Origin: Basidiobolus ranarum
Taxonomy: Eukaryota; Basidiobolomycota; Basidiobolomycetes; Basidiobolales
Length of the DNA: 31,564 bases
Assembly (NCBI GenBank): GCA_040143965.1
Contig: JASJQH010006964.1
Location: 1-31,564, forward strand
Direction of reading: 5' to 3'
Of the stretch, positions 1 to 10,900 are shown piece after piece. Under the pieces are notes generated by a model. That model did not search any database. It had not been told where the DNA came from and saw only the letters and a program-made list of their open reading frames with translations. The translations under genes and the position numbers were made by a program. The stretch's first letter is position 1. Each line of letters starts with the position of its first letter.

Positions 1-293
1 TGGTAACTGTTTGCTATATAAAACCCAATTCAAAAGCAGTTTGCTTCTACTAATATTTATTACCCATAAGTACACAATAATGGGGTTCTTCAAAGAAAAG
101 CGTAAAAATTAAATATACACAAAAGTAGTTGGTGATGGAGAATTAATGTAAAATAGACATAGAAGATGATAAACAGAGGGAGCAATGCGGTCTTGGGTAA
201 GCAAATAAATACAAGGGTATACTGTTGATGGTAGGATTCAACCTAAATATGAGAGCTCTAAGCAACTTATTCTCCTGGCTGTAAAGACTAGAT
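1..293. other. 3' flank of the zinc-finger gene, no gene seen
   Basis: AT-rich sequence beyond the stop codon of the minus-strand zinc-finger gene. I see no coding exon, RNA gene or repeat. It probably holds the 3' UTR and polyadenylation region of that gene. Confidence 0.5.
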
Positions 294-1352
294 TTAGAAC
301 CCTAAATTTAATTTACAGCTGTGAATTTTTGCGTGACGGCGTAGATTGCTCACAACTGAGAAATGGCGTCCACATCCCTCATGTGGACATTTGAATGGCT
401 TCTCTCCGGTATGAGAGTACATGTGAGTATTTAGAGAACTTGGACGACTAAAGCCCTTCTGACAAATGGTACAGTGGTACTTTTTGGTCGATGAAGACAT
501 TGTTTTAGAGCTGAATGTAGACATCATTGCGTTCAGAGGGCTTGCCCTCTTTTTTCGAGAAGATGTCTCCTTTAGCTTTGAGTAACCAGCCCTATATGGA
601 ATATTCGAAGAATCCTTTACAGGGCTTTGGTACATCTGCTCCAACGGGTATTTGTAAGAATCAAAGCAAGCTTCATGGTTGAAATTTAGCATATTTTCAC
701 TTTTTCCAAAGTAATGCAAAGGATATTCCATCAGTTGATTCCCGCAACTAGCATCCGAAAGATTGGATTTCTCTCCGCAATAAAAGTTTGTTCCGTATAA
801 GGAGGAAAACTCAGGTTGCATAACAGATGACAGAACGAACTCGTCTTGCGAATTCGCTTGTGGCATTGACTCTGATAGATGGGCGCACTGCACTGGAGAA
901 TCTACCAATTGAGGGGACTTTAGGATATATTGTTGAGGCTCAGGAGAGTCTATATTGGAGAAGGGTGAGCCAAAAGAGTCGCAGCTATCTGGAAGTGACT
1001 CTTTTTTACTATAGAACCCTTCATGATCATCTTTGATTGGCATTTGATAACAATCAGCAGAATAGTAGATCAGGTCTTGATCGAGCTGAAGGGAAGGGGA
1101 CGTGAACATCATGAATTCTTCGTCCTCCAGCTTAACATTTAGTTCTCCGTACAAAGAGCTGCAAACGCTGTTTGGCGAAGAGGAAGCTTCGTATGGCGTA
1201 AGAGGCCAAAGAGATAGCATAGGCTCATTCACGTCCAGCGGTTCGTTCACATCGAATTCAATGGAGAGTTTTGGCTTCTCTTGGCCATAGTTTGTGGCCA
1301 GATATAGTGGTTTTGTGAAGTTGTAAGGGGATTCAAGAGTAGAGTAGGTCAT
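294..1352 (-). CDS. C2H2 zinc-finger transcription factor, single exon, 352 aa
   Basis: Probable sequence-specific DNA-binding regulator acting in the nucleus. Two tandem Cys2His2 fingers sit at the extreme C-terminus (about residues 292-344). Finger 1 is C-X2-C-X12-H-X3-H and finger 2 is C-X4-C-X12-H-X3-H. They are joined by the classical HTGEKPF linker. A basic patch (SSRKKR) just before the fingers could serve as nuclear localisation signal. The first 270 residues are low in basic residues and rich in Ser, Pro, Glu and Asp, with several SP dipeptides (possible proline-directed kinase sites), as expected of an activation region. The start is a true ATG and no intron is needed. This two-finger C-terminal layout is common among fungal regulators, but I cannot assign an orthologue or a target pathway. 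The unusually long upstream region (1353-4701) would suit a heavily regulated gene. Confidence 0.9.
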   Translation of the reverse strand: MTYSTLESPYNFTKPLYLATNYGQEKPKLSIEFDVNEPLDVNEPMLSLWPLTPYEASSSPNSVCSSLYGELNVKLEDEEFMMFTSPSLQLDQDLIYYSADCYQMPIKDDHEGFYSKKESLPDSCDSFGSPFSNIDSPEPQQYILKSPQLVDSPVQCAHLSESMPQANSQDEFVLSSVMQPEFSSLYGTNFYCGEKSNLSDASCGNQLMEYPLHYFGKSENMLNFNHEACFDSYKYPLEQMYQSPVKDSSNIPYRAGYSKLKETSSRKKRASPLNAMMSTFSSKTMSSSTKKYHCTICQKGFSRPSSLNTHMYSHTGEKPFKCPHEGCGRHFSVVSNLRRHAKIHSCKLNLGF

Positions 1353-2364
1353 CTTTACTTCAAAGACGCGTCAAGATTTACTCGAAACGAATATTCAGGG
1401 AAAGGGAAGGATCAAGGGAAATCAAGCAAAGTATCTAAATATTGCCGCTGTTAGAATGGATTTATCCAGCCATATATATATCTTTAGGAGATCCCTCGAT
1501 TTTGAATCAATAATCAGGAAACGGTCTGAATGTAAAGCTTTGGGATTAACGCTCCAGATTCTTTGGGGAACCTTAACGAGCCATCGAATCATCAATGGTA
1601 TCCTTGCGTAACGCAACGGTTTTGAAGATCCTCTTGCCAAGATGCGCTCAATTGCCATCATTTTCAAAAGTAGGGGTGGTCCTCAGCTCAGTAGGGGGTA
1701 GAGGAGAGTGGATTGAGAGGTGGAGTGAGGTGGAGCAAAGCGATAGTAAGTGGGGAGGACTACTACAAGACTCCATTCATCATACCCCACTAAAATAAGA
1801 GAACCTGGATACTACCACCCAAGTGGCCAATCAGCTTTAACACTGTATAATACATATAACAAATAGCGAGCAAGTCTAACCGGGATCAGTATCCAGATAG
1901 CTCTCAGGTGCCCAATGTGTAAATCAATCAAGTGCATTCAAAATGGACACTTCTGCCATTTGCCATTGCCATTTCCCATATCCACCATCTATACCGGTCT
2001 TTGTTCAATGGTGACATTCGAGTTTGGAGAGTGACACGACATTATCCAATTCTCAGCCATTGAACTGGTCGCCCTGTTTGAGAAGTTTATTTATGCGATG
2101 GCAGTTGGATCATCACAACTCGCCTCGCATAAATGCACAAACATCTGCTACTCACAGCATCGCTTCATGTTTATCTGTTTATCAATTGAGAGCAAGAACT
2201 GTGAGAGTAATCAAGAGTAATGGCTGAGAGAGCGTAAGATCCAGAGCCTCGGGAACCTCTGCTACAATCACCCCGGAATCAACTTGGTCGCCCCTTTCTA
2301 CGGTTGCTTATCAATCTATGCTAGTAGCATATGTTCATCAAATTTACGCCATCCAAGCACTGCT

Positions 2365-2430
2365 GTTTGTGCATCTCTGGTTGGACATCTCTTGTTGTCC
2401 ATCGTTGGTTGGGCATCACTGGTTGTGCAT
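2365..2430. repeat. imperfect tandem repeat, unit about 14-15 bp
   Basis: About four diverged copies of a unit resembling gCATCnnTGGTTGg follow one another, with CATC and GTTG recurring at 14-15-bp spacing. The copies differ at several positions, so the array is old or loosely constrained. Its function is unknown. Confidence 0.6.
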
Positions 2431-2477
2431 AGGGAATAATCTAGATCGTATGTGAAATTCCATCAAAGGTGCATCAT

Positions 2478-2491
2478 CACCGGTACCGGTG
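2478..2491. repeat. 14-bp perfect palindrome CACCGGTACCGGTG
   Basis: The sequence CACCGGTACCGGTG reads the same on both strands and stands out in an AT-rich spacer. It could be a dimeric protein-binding site, but chance is possible. Confidence 0.5.
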
Positions 2492-4013
2492 CCAAAACTC
2501 ATGCAACAATGATCCATTTATCGGCAGGAGATTTATGCTACTTGAGATCTATGTTATTGGGCAGAAGGATCATCCATCATTATGTGGCGAAAATACCAGT
2601 TTTTGATTGACGCTTACTCTTCAACAATGCCATAATAATTGACAGAATTTAAAACGTGCATCTTTCTAGCGCTGTTGATCCAATCTTGTCGCAATGGATA
2701 TACTCAACCACGGCTAAAATCACTGATGCTGGGTGCACAATCGAGTAGTCAAAGGATACCAAGTCGCCATATCCACCTCTATTGGTGCACACTTAGTTTA
2801 AACATTGTTAGTACGGAATTCTTGGCATAGAATGTCGAAATGGGCTTAATCAGGTCTTGACTCTAGATCAGAGGCAGTGGTAAAGACGAGTCCAGCATAG
2901 GATTACATCACCAATCGACCATTTGGTGACCTTATATTGAAGTTAATAAATCCTGTCAAGAACCTGACTAACAATGATAGCCGTGTACAGAGGTTCTTGA
3001 TGCCCTTGCTCATGTCGACCTACTCTTTTTTACTTGCTCATCTGGTTAACGAAATCACATCATTTGTCCAAAATCCCACTCAAAAACCAGCTACCGGGTA
3101 CAAAGATCACGCTTCTTTCGGCAACATTCCACTGGTCAACTGTCCTTTATCGCAACCAGTATTCACCATACGCAGTCCTACATGTATGGCACTTATTACT
3201 ACCAATATATATTCGATTGTTACTTACTATGTATTGCGTTCCTTTATTACTCATTTCAGATCATTTCCTAACTTTGATTTAATAACAAATAAGCTTATAG
3301 TGTATATATATTTGGACTTGGTAACAAATAATGTGTATATAATAAGCCACCATGCATTGGTAACTGCCCATATCCGCCATATCAATTGTGTAACCTAGCA
3401 TCCAGTTCAGCCAGGTGAGTTTTCTCTGGCAACAGATGAAGCACTTCGGAGATGATAGTAGAGGGGGAAGCTAAAGAAACCCTCCAAGCGACAATTTATT
3501 ATTTGCTACCCATCAATCAACATGTAACGCAGAGGAATGGACAATGAAATACAACCTCATATGGTCACAAACTAGCCGGCCTACCCCAATAGTGTGATGT
3601 ATAGAAGTAATTTACACTCAATCCCGACTGATCCCTTTTGGTATTGTCTCAAATACCTGGTTCTGTCCCCACCAGAGATGCCAGGACTGCACAGGATTTA
3701 AATGACATTGCTGTTTGACTGGAATGCCAAGTGAAAGGCATACAGTTAAAACGGTGTTTATGCCTGGCAAGTCGAAACAAACGACACATAAAGCCATTCT
3801 GAATGGTAATGGGAGGAGGGTAGTCGTTAATAAATCTACGGTGACCTTTTAAAAAAGGCGTGAGTATGATTAATGCTTATTCGAAGTAGCACTGCCAGTA
3901 GCACCACCCACTCCTGTACATACTGGAAAATATCAAACATGGTGGTCTGACTCTGTCGATTATGAATTTCTATAAACCTGTGGTACAATCAAGCCAATTA
4001 GAGTGAGAGGGAT

Positions 4014-4051
4014 AGCAAATAGGAACGGTAAGAGCAAATAAGAATCGTAAG
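4014..4051. repeat. 19-bp tandem duplication
   Basis: Two adjacent 19-bp copies, 4014-4032 and 4033-4051, both start AGCAAATA and end GTAAG, and differ at three positions. It is a small local duplication in non-coding sequence. Confidence 0.65.
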
Positions 4052-4701
4052 GGCCGCTATGGGTGGTACAGAATTGAAGATCAAACGATCAATTACTATT
4101 ACTGTCTCGAGTTAATAATTTCACTGGGATTTATTAACTTCATATTCCCACCGCGGAATCCCAATTATTGACACTGGTCTATTGACACATTACCCCTACA
4201 AGTGATTATCTTGCCCACAAGATTATCGGTTAGGATTGAGAGTAATCAACCATGAAAATTCCGAACACGAGCCAAACGCGAGCCAAATACGAATGCGTTC
4301 AGGCTCAAAACACTCCCAAGCTACGCTGATGATGTTGATTTGGGGATGATTTGACTGTTGGTACTTGTTGAGGAATGAGAGTTTATTATAGGTCATGCAG
4401 TGCTCCTTGCACTGCATATTTATACCAAGAGCCAATAGATTTGTAATAGATAAATATGAATGTACAATGGAAAAATTAAACTCAATAAATATGACAGCCT
4501 TCGATCGACCCATGAGACAACGGTCACTAGCGATTGGAAGTTAATATCGTGTGAGAGGGTGGGCTGAACATTAAGGAATATTTACCATAGTATAGGTTCT
4601 TAAGCCCTTCCTTGGGGTTCTTTCTAATGGCGATGTAGATTTAGAAGTAGAGTGTGGGACAGCATCAACCTCGTAAACTTTCTGCTCGTTAACGGCTAAC
4701 A

Positions 4702-7232
4702 TTAGTACTCTGAAAATCTATGAATCTTGAATAAACCTCTCTGCACCTTTGTTCCATCCACAAATTGGATGACCTTTCTCCCATGGATGTCTACAGTTTG
4801 AATGGTACCATCGGAGAAGATGGATTTTTCCTAATTTAAGAGGGATATTAGCCGGAGAAAATAGCTGGTACTACTTTTAAAAAGAAATGCAGACCTCGTT
4901 GTTTGGATATATATATTGTATTGTAGCATCGGGAAATCTCACTTCAATAGTGCCATCCACATGATGCTTCTCTAGTTGTCCATTAGCGAATTGAAAGATC
5001 TCGGTTTTGTCGGGCAAACTTGAGTGCACAGTCTTAGTTTCCGCGTAATAATAAACGATCTTTCCATCCTCAAAACTCTCTTTGGAATCACCGTTGACGA
5101 ATCGTAGCTTTATATAGCCGTTTGGACGGTGTTCTTTCGTCGTTCCATTACGGTAGGATATCAACCGTGTACCATTGCCATAAATACGTTCACATTTTCC
5201 GTCAGCATAATGGACCTCTTTCAATTCGTCTACTAAGCCCAACTCAGAGCTAAGTTTGTCTAGCTCTTTGTTTTCAAATTCAGCGCTATTGCTCTCCTCA
5301 TTCACTTTTATCTGAGTGGGATTTGCAGTTGGCGCCGAGGTGCTACCTTCTGTGTTACCAGCAACAGTTACGGACTTGCACGATGCGCTATTACTATCAA
5401 CAGTTATTTGATCTAGTTTTTTCGTCAGCAAAAGATTTTGCTTTGTTAAAAGTTCAATTGTTCGCTCCAACTCCCGAGGTGTGGCATCAGGTTTAGGCTA
5501 GAGTATACTGGTTAATATCAAAAAAGAATGAAATCTCGTAAAGAAAGCAATCACCTTAGTATTTTGCCCTATCAGCTTCGTGTTTAGATCGTTAATTATT
5601 TGTTGGAATTCCTCATTTCTTCGGGACAATGTTATAATCCTGTCTTTAAGTCGAGCGGATTCAGCGTTGGATTTGATTTCTTTCTTTTTCAATTTTTCGT
5701 TTAATTCTTTTACTCTTTCGTGAAGTAGCTCAATTTCCTGACGTTCTCTAATGATATACATTAGTAAAGCTTAGTATGATATATCCTGGATAGAACTTAC
5801 TTTTTACTGGCCGTCGTCGAAGTTACTAAACGATGCTTATCCAATGTACGTTTTTCACGTTGGTTGTTCAATTCCATTTCTTGGCGTAGTTTTTCAAGCT
5901 TGGTGAGCTCTTCGACCTTGTACTTCTCAAACATGTCCTTTTTTATAAGAAGACCGATAAGCAAAGTGGCCTTACATTGAGATTATATTGAGGTAGAAAT
6001 CGTTATGATACCTTCTCAGTTTGTAAAATTTTAACATTTCGAGCGTGATCTCTTTGCAATCTTTCAAAATCCATCGTATTGTACTTCTCCTTTATATTTT
6101 CATTGGAATGCTTCAACTAAATTGGAGTGGTTTGAGTGATTATGCAACTTTAAGAAGTTGACATTTGTCAAAAAACTTACTCTAAGTTCTAATCCTCTGT
6201 TGGAGTATATTGGAGATGATGAAGGGGACTTGATAGGCAATCCAGATTCGTTACTAACAGGTGAGCGAACCTGCGTAGGTTGTGGTAATTTCGAGACTAC
6301 TAAATCATATATTTAAAATGAAATAATTAGTACACCAAGACAAAGCTTGAATAGCCTTGCAGTCATACCTGGCATCTTATTAAGCATAAAAGCTCTCTGT
6401 GAATTTGCTCGATTCGGATTCCAACTTGGTGAAAGACGTGTATGTTTATCCCGTAATTCTTCAATAGGCTTAGTCATTGACTCGCTACTCAGGTTAGAGA
6501 AACTAGATTCTAGTAAAAATGTAAGAGTAATTTTTAAAAAAATGAAATTTTTTTATGTTTGGCATGTTGTATGAAGTTCGTGAAACTTACCTGAAGTTGC
6601 TGATTGAACCTTTTCCATTCTATCATTGCAGGAAGTGGCCCTTGAAATCTTAACGGGAGTATCAAAGTCCTAAGATTAATTAATGGAGGGATTTCATTTA
6701 CTTGTTTCTCAAATGAAAACTTACGGAAGTTGTCTCTGAGGCGCTGTCTATATCTGAATCAACGTAAGGACTATGAAAACGGATATTAGCTTTAATTCCA
6801 CTTTAATGGGAGTGTCACTTTAAGACATACTCAGTACGAAGTTTTGGCCATTTAGTTGGAGCCGGACTGGGTTTTGGCGGGTTGCTTGCTACTTCCTCTT
6901 CCAACGCTAAAAAGCCTTTCAAGGCTTCCTCTTCCCATCTCTTCTTAGAGGCCCATTTTTCGTGAACTTTTGAGCGTTCCTCCACGAGGAAATCTTTCTT
7001 GGTTTCCAAATGTTCTTTTTCTGTGTAATATTTTAAACTTGGAAACACTGAAATATTACTATTCGTACTTGCAAAGGAACTTTCAATGGGTGCATTATCT
7101 AGACCGTCTCTCTGGACCTTCAAAGTCTATTGTAGAGGGTGTTAATGAATATAATATAAAACCTTTAACCAAATGAAGCGTACTCAAAGGCTTGTTTTAA
7201 AAAATAGAGAAATATACCTCTTTATTGACCAT
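4702..7232 (-). CDS. CPAP/SAS-4 (CENPJ) family centriole assembly protein with TCP10 C-terminal domain, 620 aa, 11 exons
   Basis: Family role: sets centriole length and links tubulin to the procentriole, binding STIL/Ana2-type partners through the C-terminal G-box (TCP10) beta domain. Exons: 7218-7232, 6831-7126, 6725-6770, 6591-6669, 6369-6509, 6181-6299, 6012-6116, 5801-5937, 5555-5747, 4895-5497, 4702-4830 (1,863 nt, all phases agree). Residues 1-232 are disordered and Ser/Pro-rich. Residues about 233-405 form a charged coiled coil. Residues about 471-615 form the G-box sheet with repeating [N/D]G[T/K/Q] turns (YGNGTR, FVNGDSK, FEDGKIVYYY, ANGQLEKH, FSDGTIQ). The YYYA and GQ-x-EKH stretches are also family hallmarks. 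At 620 aa it is shorter than animal CPAP (over 800-1,300 aa). The first exon is only 15 nt; the next one has no ATG and is preceded by an in-frame stop. The stop codon overlaps a branch-point-like TACTAAT, so a slightly different C-terminus is possible. Confidence 0.85.
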
Positions 7233-7937
7233 TACTCAGTAAAGTGAAGTAAATCGTATGAAGACAAAGATAATCAATTTATGGAATTGAAGCTAGTATG
7301 ATGGATGCTGGTATTATTAAGTTATCGGCTAATAAGCTAATTGAAATATTCCTATTTTAGTTTAATCTGTGTTGTTTGTTGATTTATTAATCCGTTTTGG
7401 TTTGAGATGTTCACAATGGTACACTCTTACTTGTTAATTTGATCATAAGGAACCACGTTTTGAAATTAGAAAAGCAACTTAAGGGGCTATGCACGTGGGT
7501 TTCTTTAAGAAAGAGAAGATTCATCAGTAACCAGTAAGTATTCTTGAGTAGCGTATTCTTGGCCCTGTTTCCAGTTGGCTATTGTTCGAATTGTTAGTAA
7601 ATCTTGAAGCAGCAGAGTACATAAATGCTTGGCAGTCCATTGTTCAATTCAAGTAATCGCATATATATTCGAAGTTGTCTGGTGCGAATCTCACGACATT
7701 ATTAACCCCTGGAAATTGACTGAGAAGTCACCAGAACTATCTCTCCTATAGCATATAGTGACTGACAAGAATAAATGCAAATATATGCACACCAAGATTA
7801 CTCTACAAGAATCAACACAATCCAACTTCATCCACACTCTCTTGTATTAGTTGAATTCTTTCGCATTATAAACAGAGGCGATTGATCCCAAAAAAACGAT
7901 ACAAATATTTATTTCTTTGTAGTTACTAACAACGACA
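7233..7937. other. intergenic region between CPAP and NBAS genes
   Basis: About 700 bp of AT-rich sequence between the 5' end of the CPAP homologue and the stop codon of the NBAS gene, both on the minus strand. It should hold the CPAP promoter and the NBAS 3' UTR. I see no coding exon, tRNA or repeat in it. Confidence 0.5.
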
Positions 7938-10900
7938 TTACTCATTTACTGCCCACGAATCCATACTCTCTAACTCCTCGAGAGAAAACCCTTCAATAAT
8001 CGGCACATCATTAGTGGCTATATCTGTTGGTGTTGATTCTCCCTCGGGGGTAGCTTTATGCGAAACTTGCAAATGATTAACCAACAAAGACTCAATCAAT
8101 TCATTGTTTAGGCCAAACTCCCAATGTTCAATTTGGTTCACGACTACCACGCTCAAAGGATCCTGATCTTCTTCCTCTTCAACCCCCATCTCTTCCAATG
8201 ATTCGAAGAATTTCTCAAGAATGATCTTCTTCGCATATAAGCCACGTCTCAATTCTGTATGAATTCTTTTATATCTGAACACCAAGGACGCAGCCAGATT
8301 TTCCCGACCCAGATCATGAATCTGTTTGACAGTGGAATGGATCAATCTTCTTCGTAACTTCATCACTGTCTTTTCAGTTCCCTTAGGCCCAGAGTTACCA
8401 TTGAATTGGAATAGTGAATCAAGCATAGGTTGAGAGATACGTGTCTCGAGCATCTGCTCGAATAATCCCGTGACTAGCAATTCCACATGCAAAACTCTAT
8501 CATTCAACACCGTATCCGACAATAACTCGTCTTTCTCTTCTTCTTTTTGTTCAAGCAACTTTTGAATTTCCTCAACAACGGTTTGTCGTGTTTCCATAGA
8601 GTTTGACAATAGACCGTGATGGTAATAACTGATCGTGTGTTGATTGGTAGCAAGTAGCTGTAACAATGACGCTTCATACTAAAATGTTGAACTTCCGTGA
8701 GAAATTGAATTTCACTTAATTGTTGATGAGAATACGAAAAATACCTTTATGCAAACGTCATTTGCAGCAGGCAGAGCCAAACGGATTAGCAATACCCACT
8801 CAGCGTACTGGTTACTAATCATCCATTTGAACACATCGAACCAACACTCGAACAAGAATTCAGGTAGGGCACGATCAGACTCTTGGCTCTCGTTTGTCAT
8901 GGATACCTCCACCTCAGCCACCCGACTTAAGGTCCAACCTCGAAGTAATTTCACTAGTCCTTGGTAATGACTTAAGCTGTTGGACATTCCCAACAGTTTC
9001 TTAAATAGCTCACATCTGGCTGAGTCGCTCTCCAAGTCCTCTCGAGTAAGCTATACAAACAAGAGCAGTAATTAGATTCTTGAAACCTATTTTCGAATAC
9101 AAGTACAAGCCGTTAGCAAACCGTGTATTTCCAAGTGTCCTTCAATAGAAGCTCCAGTCTAAAGAATCCGATCTCTTGCCCAATTTCTACTTGTCCAGTA
9201 AATTCCTAAGAAGATATTCGTCAAATCAGGTGTAAATATAAATCTATATGCAAATACTCATCTAACCTCTAAGATTTTCTCCTTCTTCCGAATATTTATC
9301 AACTCTGAAAAGTGTCTAATACTCTCCAGCAAGCCCGATGGTAAAGTTTTGTTTGCCTCTAGTTCGTCGAATGACTTTTCCATGGATGTGGAAATTTTCA
9401 TGATGTCATCCGGTGAATATTTGTGATATGGAGGGAACTTTGTAGACTCTACTGGGTTGGATAAATATGGAAGGGAGTAAAGTATATAATAGTAACAAGC
9501 GACTAGCTCATTATGTGACGTAGACTCGAGGGAATCAAAGAATTCACGAGCTTCAGAAGGGTTTCTCAGAGTCAACAAGTAAGAAAGTGAAAGAGGAACT
9601 TGCCCTTTAAAGTTTCCTTGGGCAAGATCCAGTAACACTGGATCCAACTCTGTTGCCGTGGTAGCTGGTTGATGCTCGTCGATTTGTCTCATACAAGCTA
9701 ATCGATATATCATCCCCAGAACTGCATTCTTAGGATCATAGCAGGAGTCAGAATCTGAGGATATATCATATGGAGAGGTCTTGGTTGGTACTGGCGAAGT
9801 AACAGGCTTCCAATAAAATTCATAACGATCGTTAGAAGAATCAGTTTGTCGATTATCTTCCGGAATGAGGTGATGCAGCTCATCGATCGCTTCATTTAGG
9901 TTGAATTCTGATTCGTTAGACATACTTTGAACTTGCAACTGCTCCTTCAGTGAGGTTACATCTTGTTGAGTTTTCAGTGCTTTCCAAAGCTTAATGACAG
10001 TGTAGATATCCTCTTTGGGGCAGATACTGGAGGCAAAACTCAAAAGTTGAATACGACGATTTAAACCAATTGAATTTGAGATAGCACCAAGATCATAACA
10101 AACCCTCCAAGCCATCTCTCTGGCTTCCAGCATTCCGGTAGGCGAGGTTTGTCGGATCTTCTTACCCAAATGCATAAGCTTGTCACACATGGCATAAGCT
10201 GCCTTGAAATCTTTTCGTTTAACTGATGCCCGTGAAAGCAAAGCGTAAACCTTAATTTCAGCAGAAGGATCTTCCCTGTACCCGAGTTTATGAGCCAATT
10301 CCAAAATCCTGCCAGGTGCTTTGTAAGCCTTCGGATGATCATCTAGAATTCGTGCGATCAACTCTAATCGATTTGGCGCTAACCGAATTTGAATTGGTAG
10401 CATTGGAATATTTGGCTTATGCTGTAGATTATATTCAGCTAATACGTGAGTGGCTTCGATCAAATCCAGCTCCTCCTTTAGTGCTGGGGAAGTAGGGAGA
10501 ACCTTTAAACTGTTCGAAATAATGAGAGAACTGAAATGGACAAGAAAATAAATCTTCCAACTACTGACCAATCATATGCCATCTTCATAAACCCTCCATT
10601 CATACTTCCGGATTCTGCATTGTCGAAAAACTCTCTTGCGACATTTATGACCAACTCTTCAGCAACCGAGGCTGGCAATGGAGGTGACTTGTCGTGAGGC
10701 AAAAGCAAATCTCTTGCCAAACGAAAACCTATATTGAAGGATTGTTAGTGGTTTGAGATCGCCGTTACATCAAAGTAACAGTTAGTTAAATAAAACGTAC
10801 CTCCACAGCTCAGTAGCCCGGACAGGAATTCTTTGTATATTTCCTCTGTTGAAATCTCCCCTAATACGCCATTATTATGCAAGTCTATCATAGCCTCCAG

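Larger units (their letters stand above)
1353..4701. other. gene-poor region of about 3.3 kb
   Basis: Lies between the 5' end of the minus-strand zinc-finger gene and the 3' end of the CPAP homologue. All frames are broken by stops. The longest reading frames (153 aa at 2937-3398 plus, 96 aa at 4223-4513 minus) match nothing I recognise and overlap other open frames. It contains a purine-rich run around 1672-1760, an imperfect 14-15-bp tandem repeat (2365-2430), a 14-bp palindrome (2478-2491) and a 19-bp tandem duplication (4014-4051). The most likely content is the upstream regulatory region of the zinc-finger gene. An unannotated ncRNA or short multi-exon gene cannot be excluded by eye. Confidence 0.5.

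Noticed and set aside
2937-3398. 153-aa open frame on the plus strand in the gene-poor block
   Set aside because: Low-complexity hydrophobic composition with no recognisable motif. It overlaps a second open frame in another phase, and nothing supports translation.
4223-4513. 96-aa open frame on the minus strand
   Set aside because: No motif, no family resemblance and no plausible splice partners. Probably chance.
9710-10342. Additional open frames of 61-93 aa antiparallel or in other frames within NBAS
   Set aside because: They are shadow frames of the NBAS coding exon, with no independent support.
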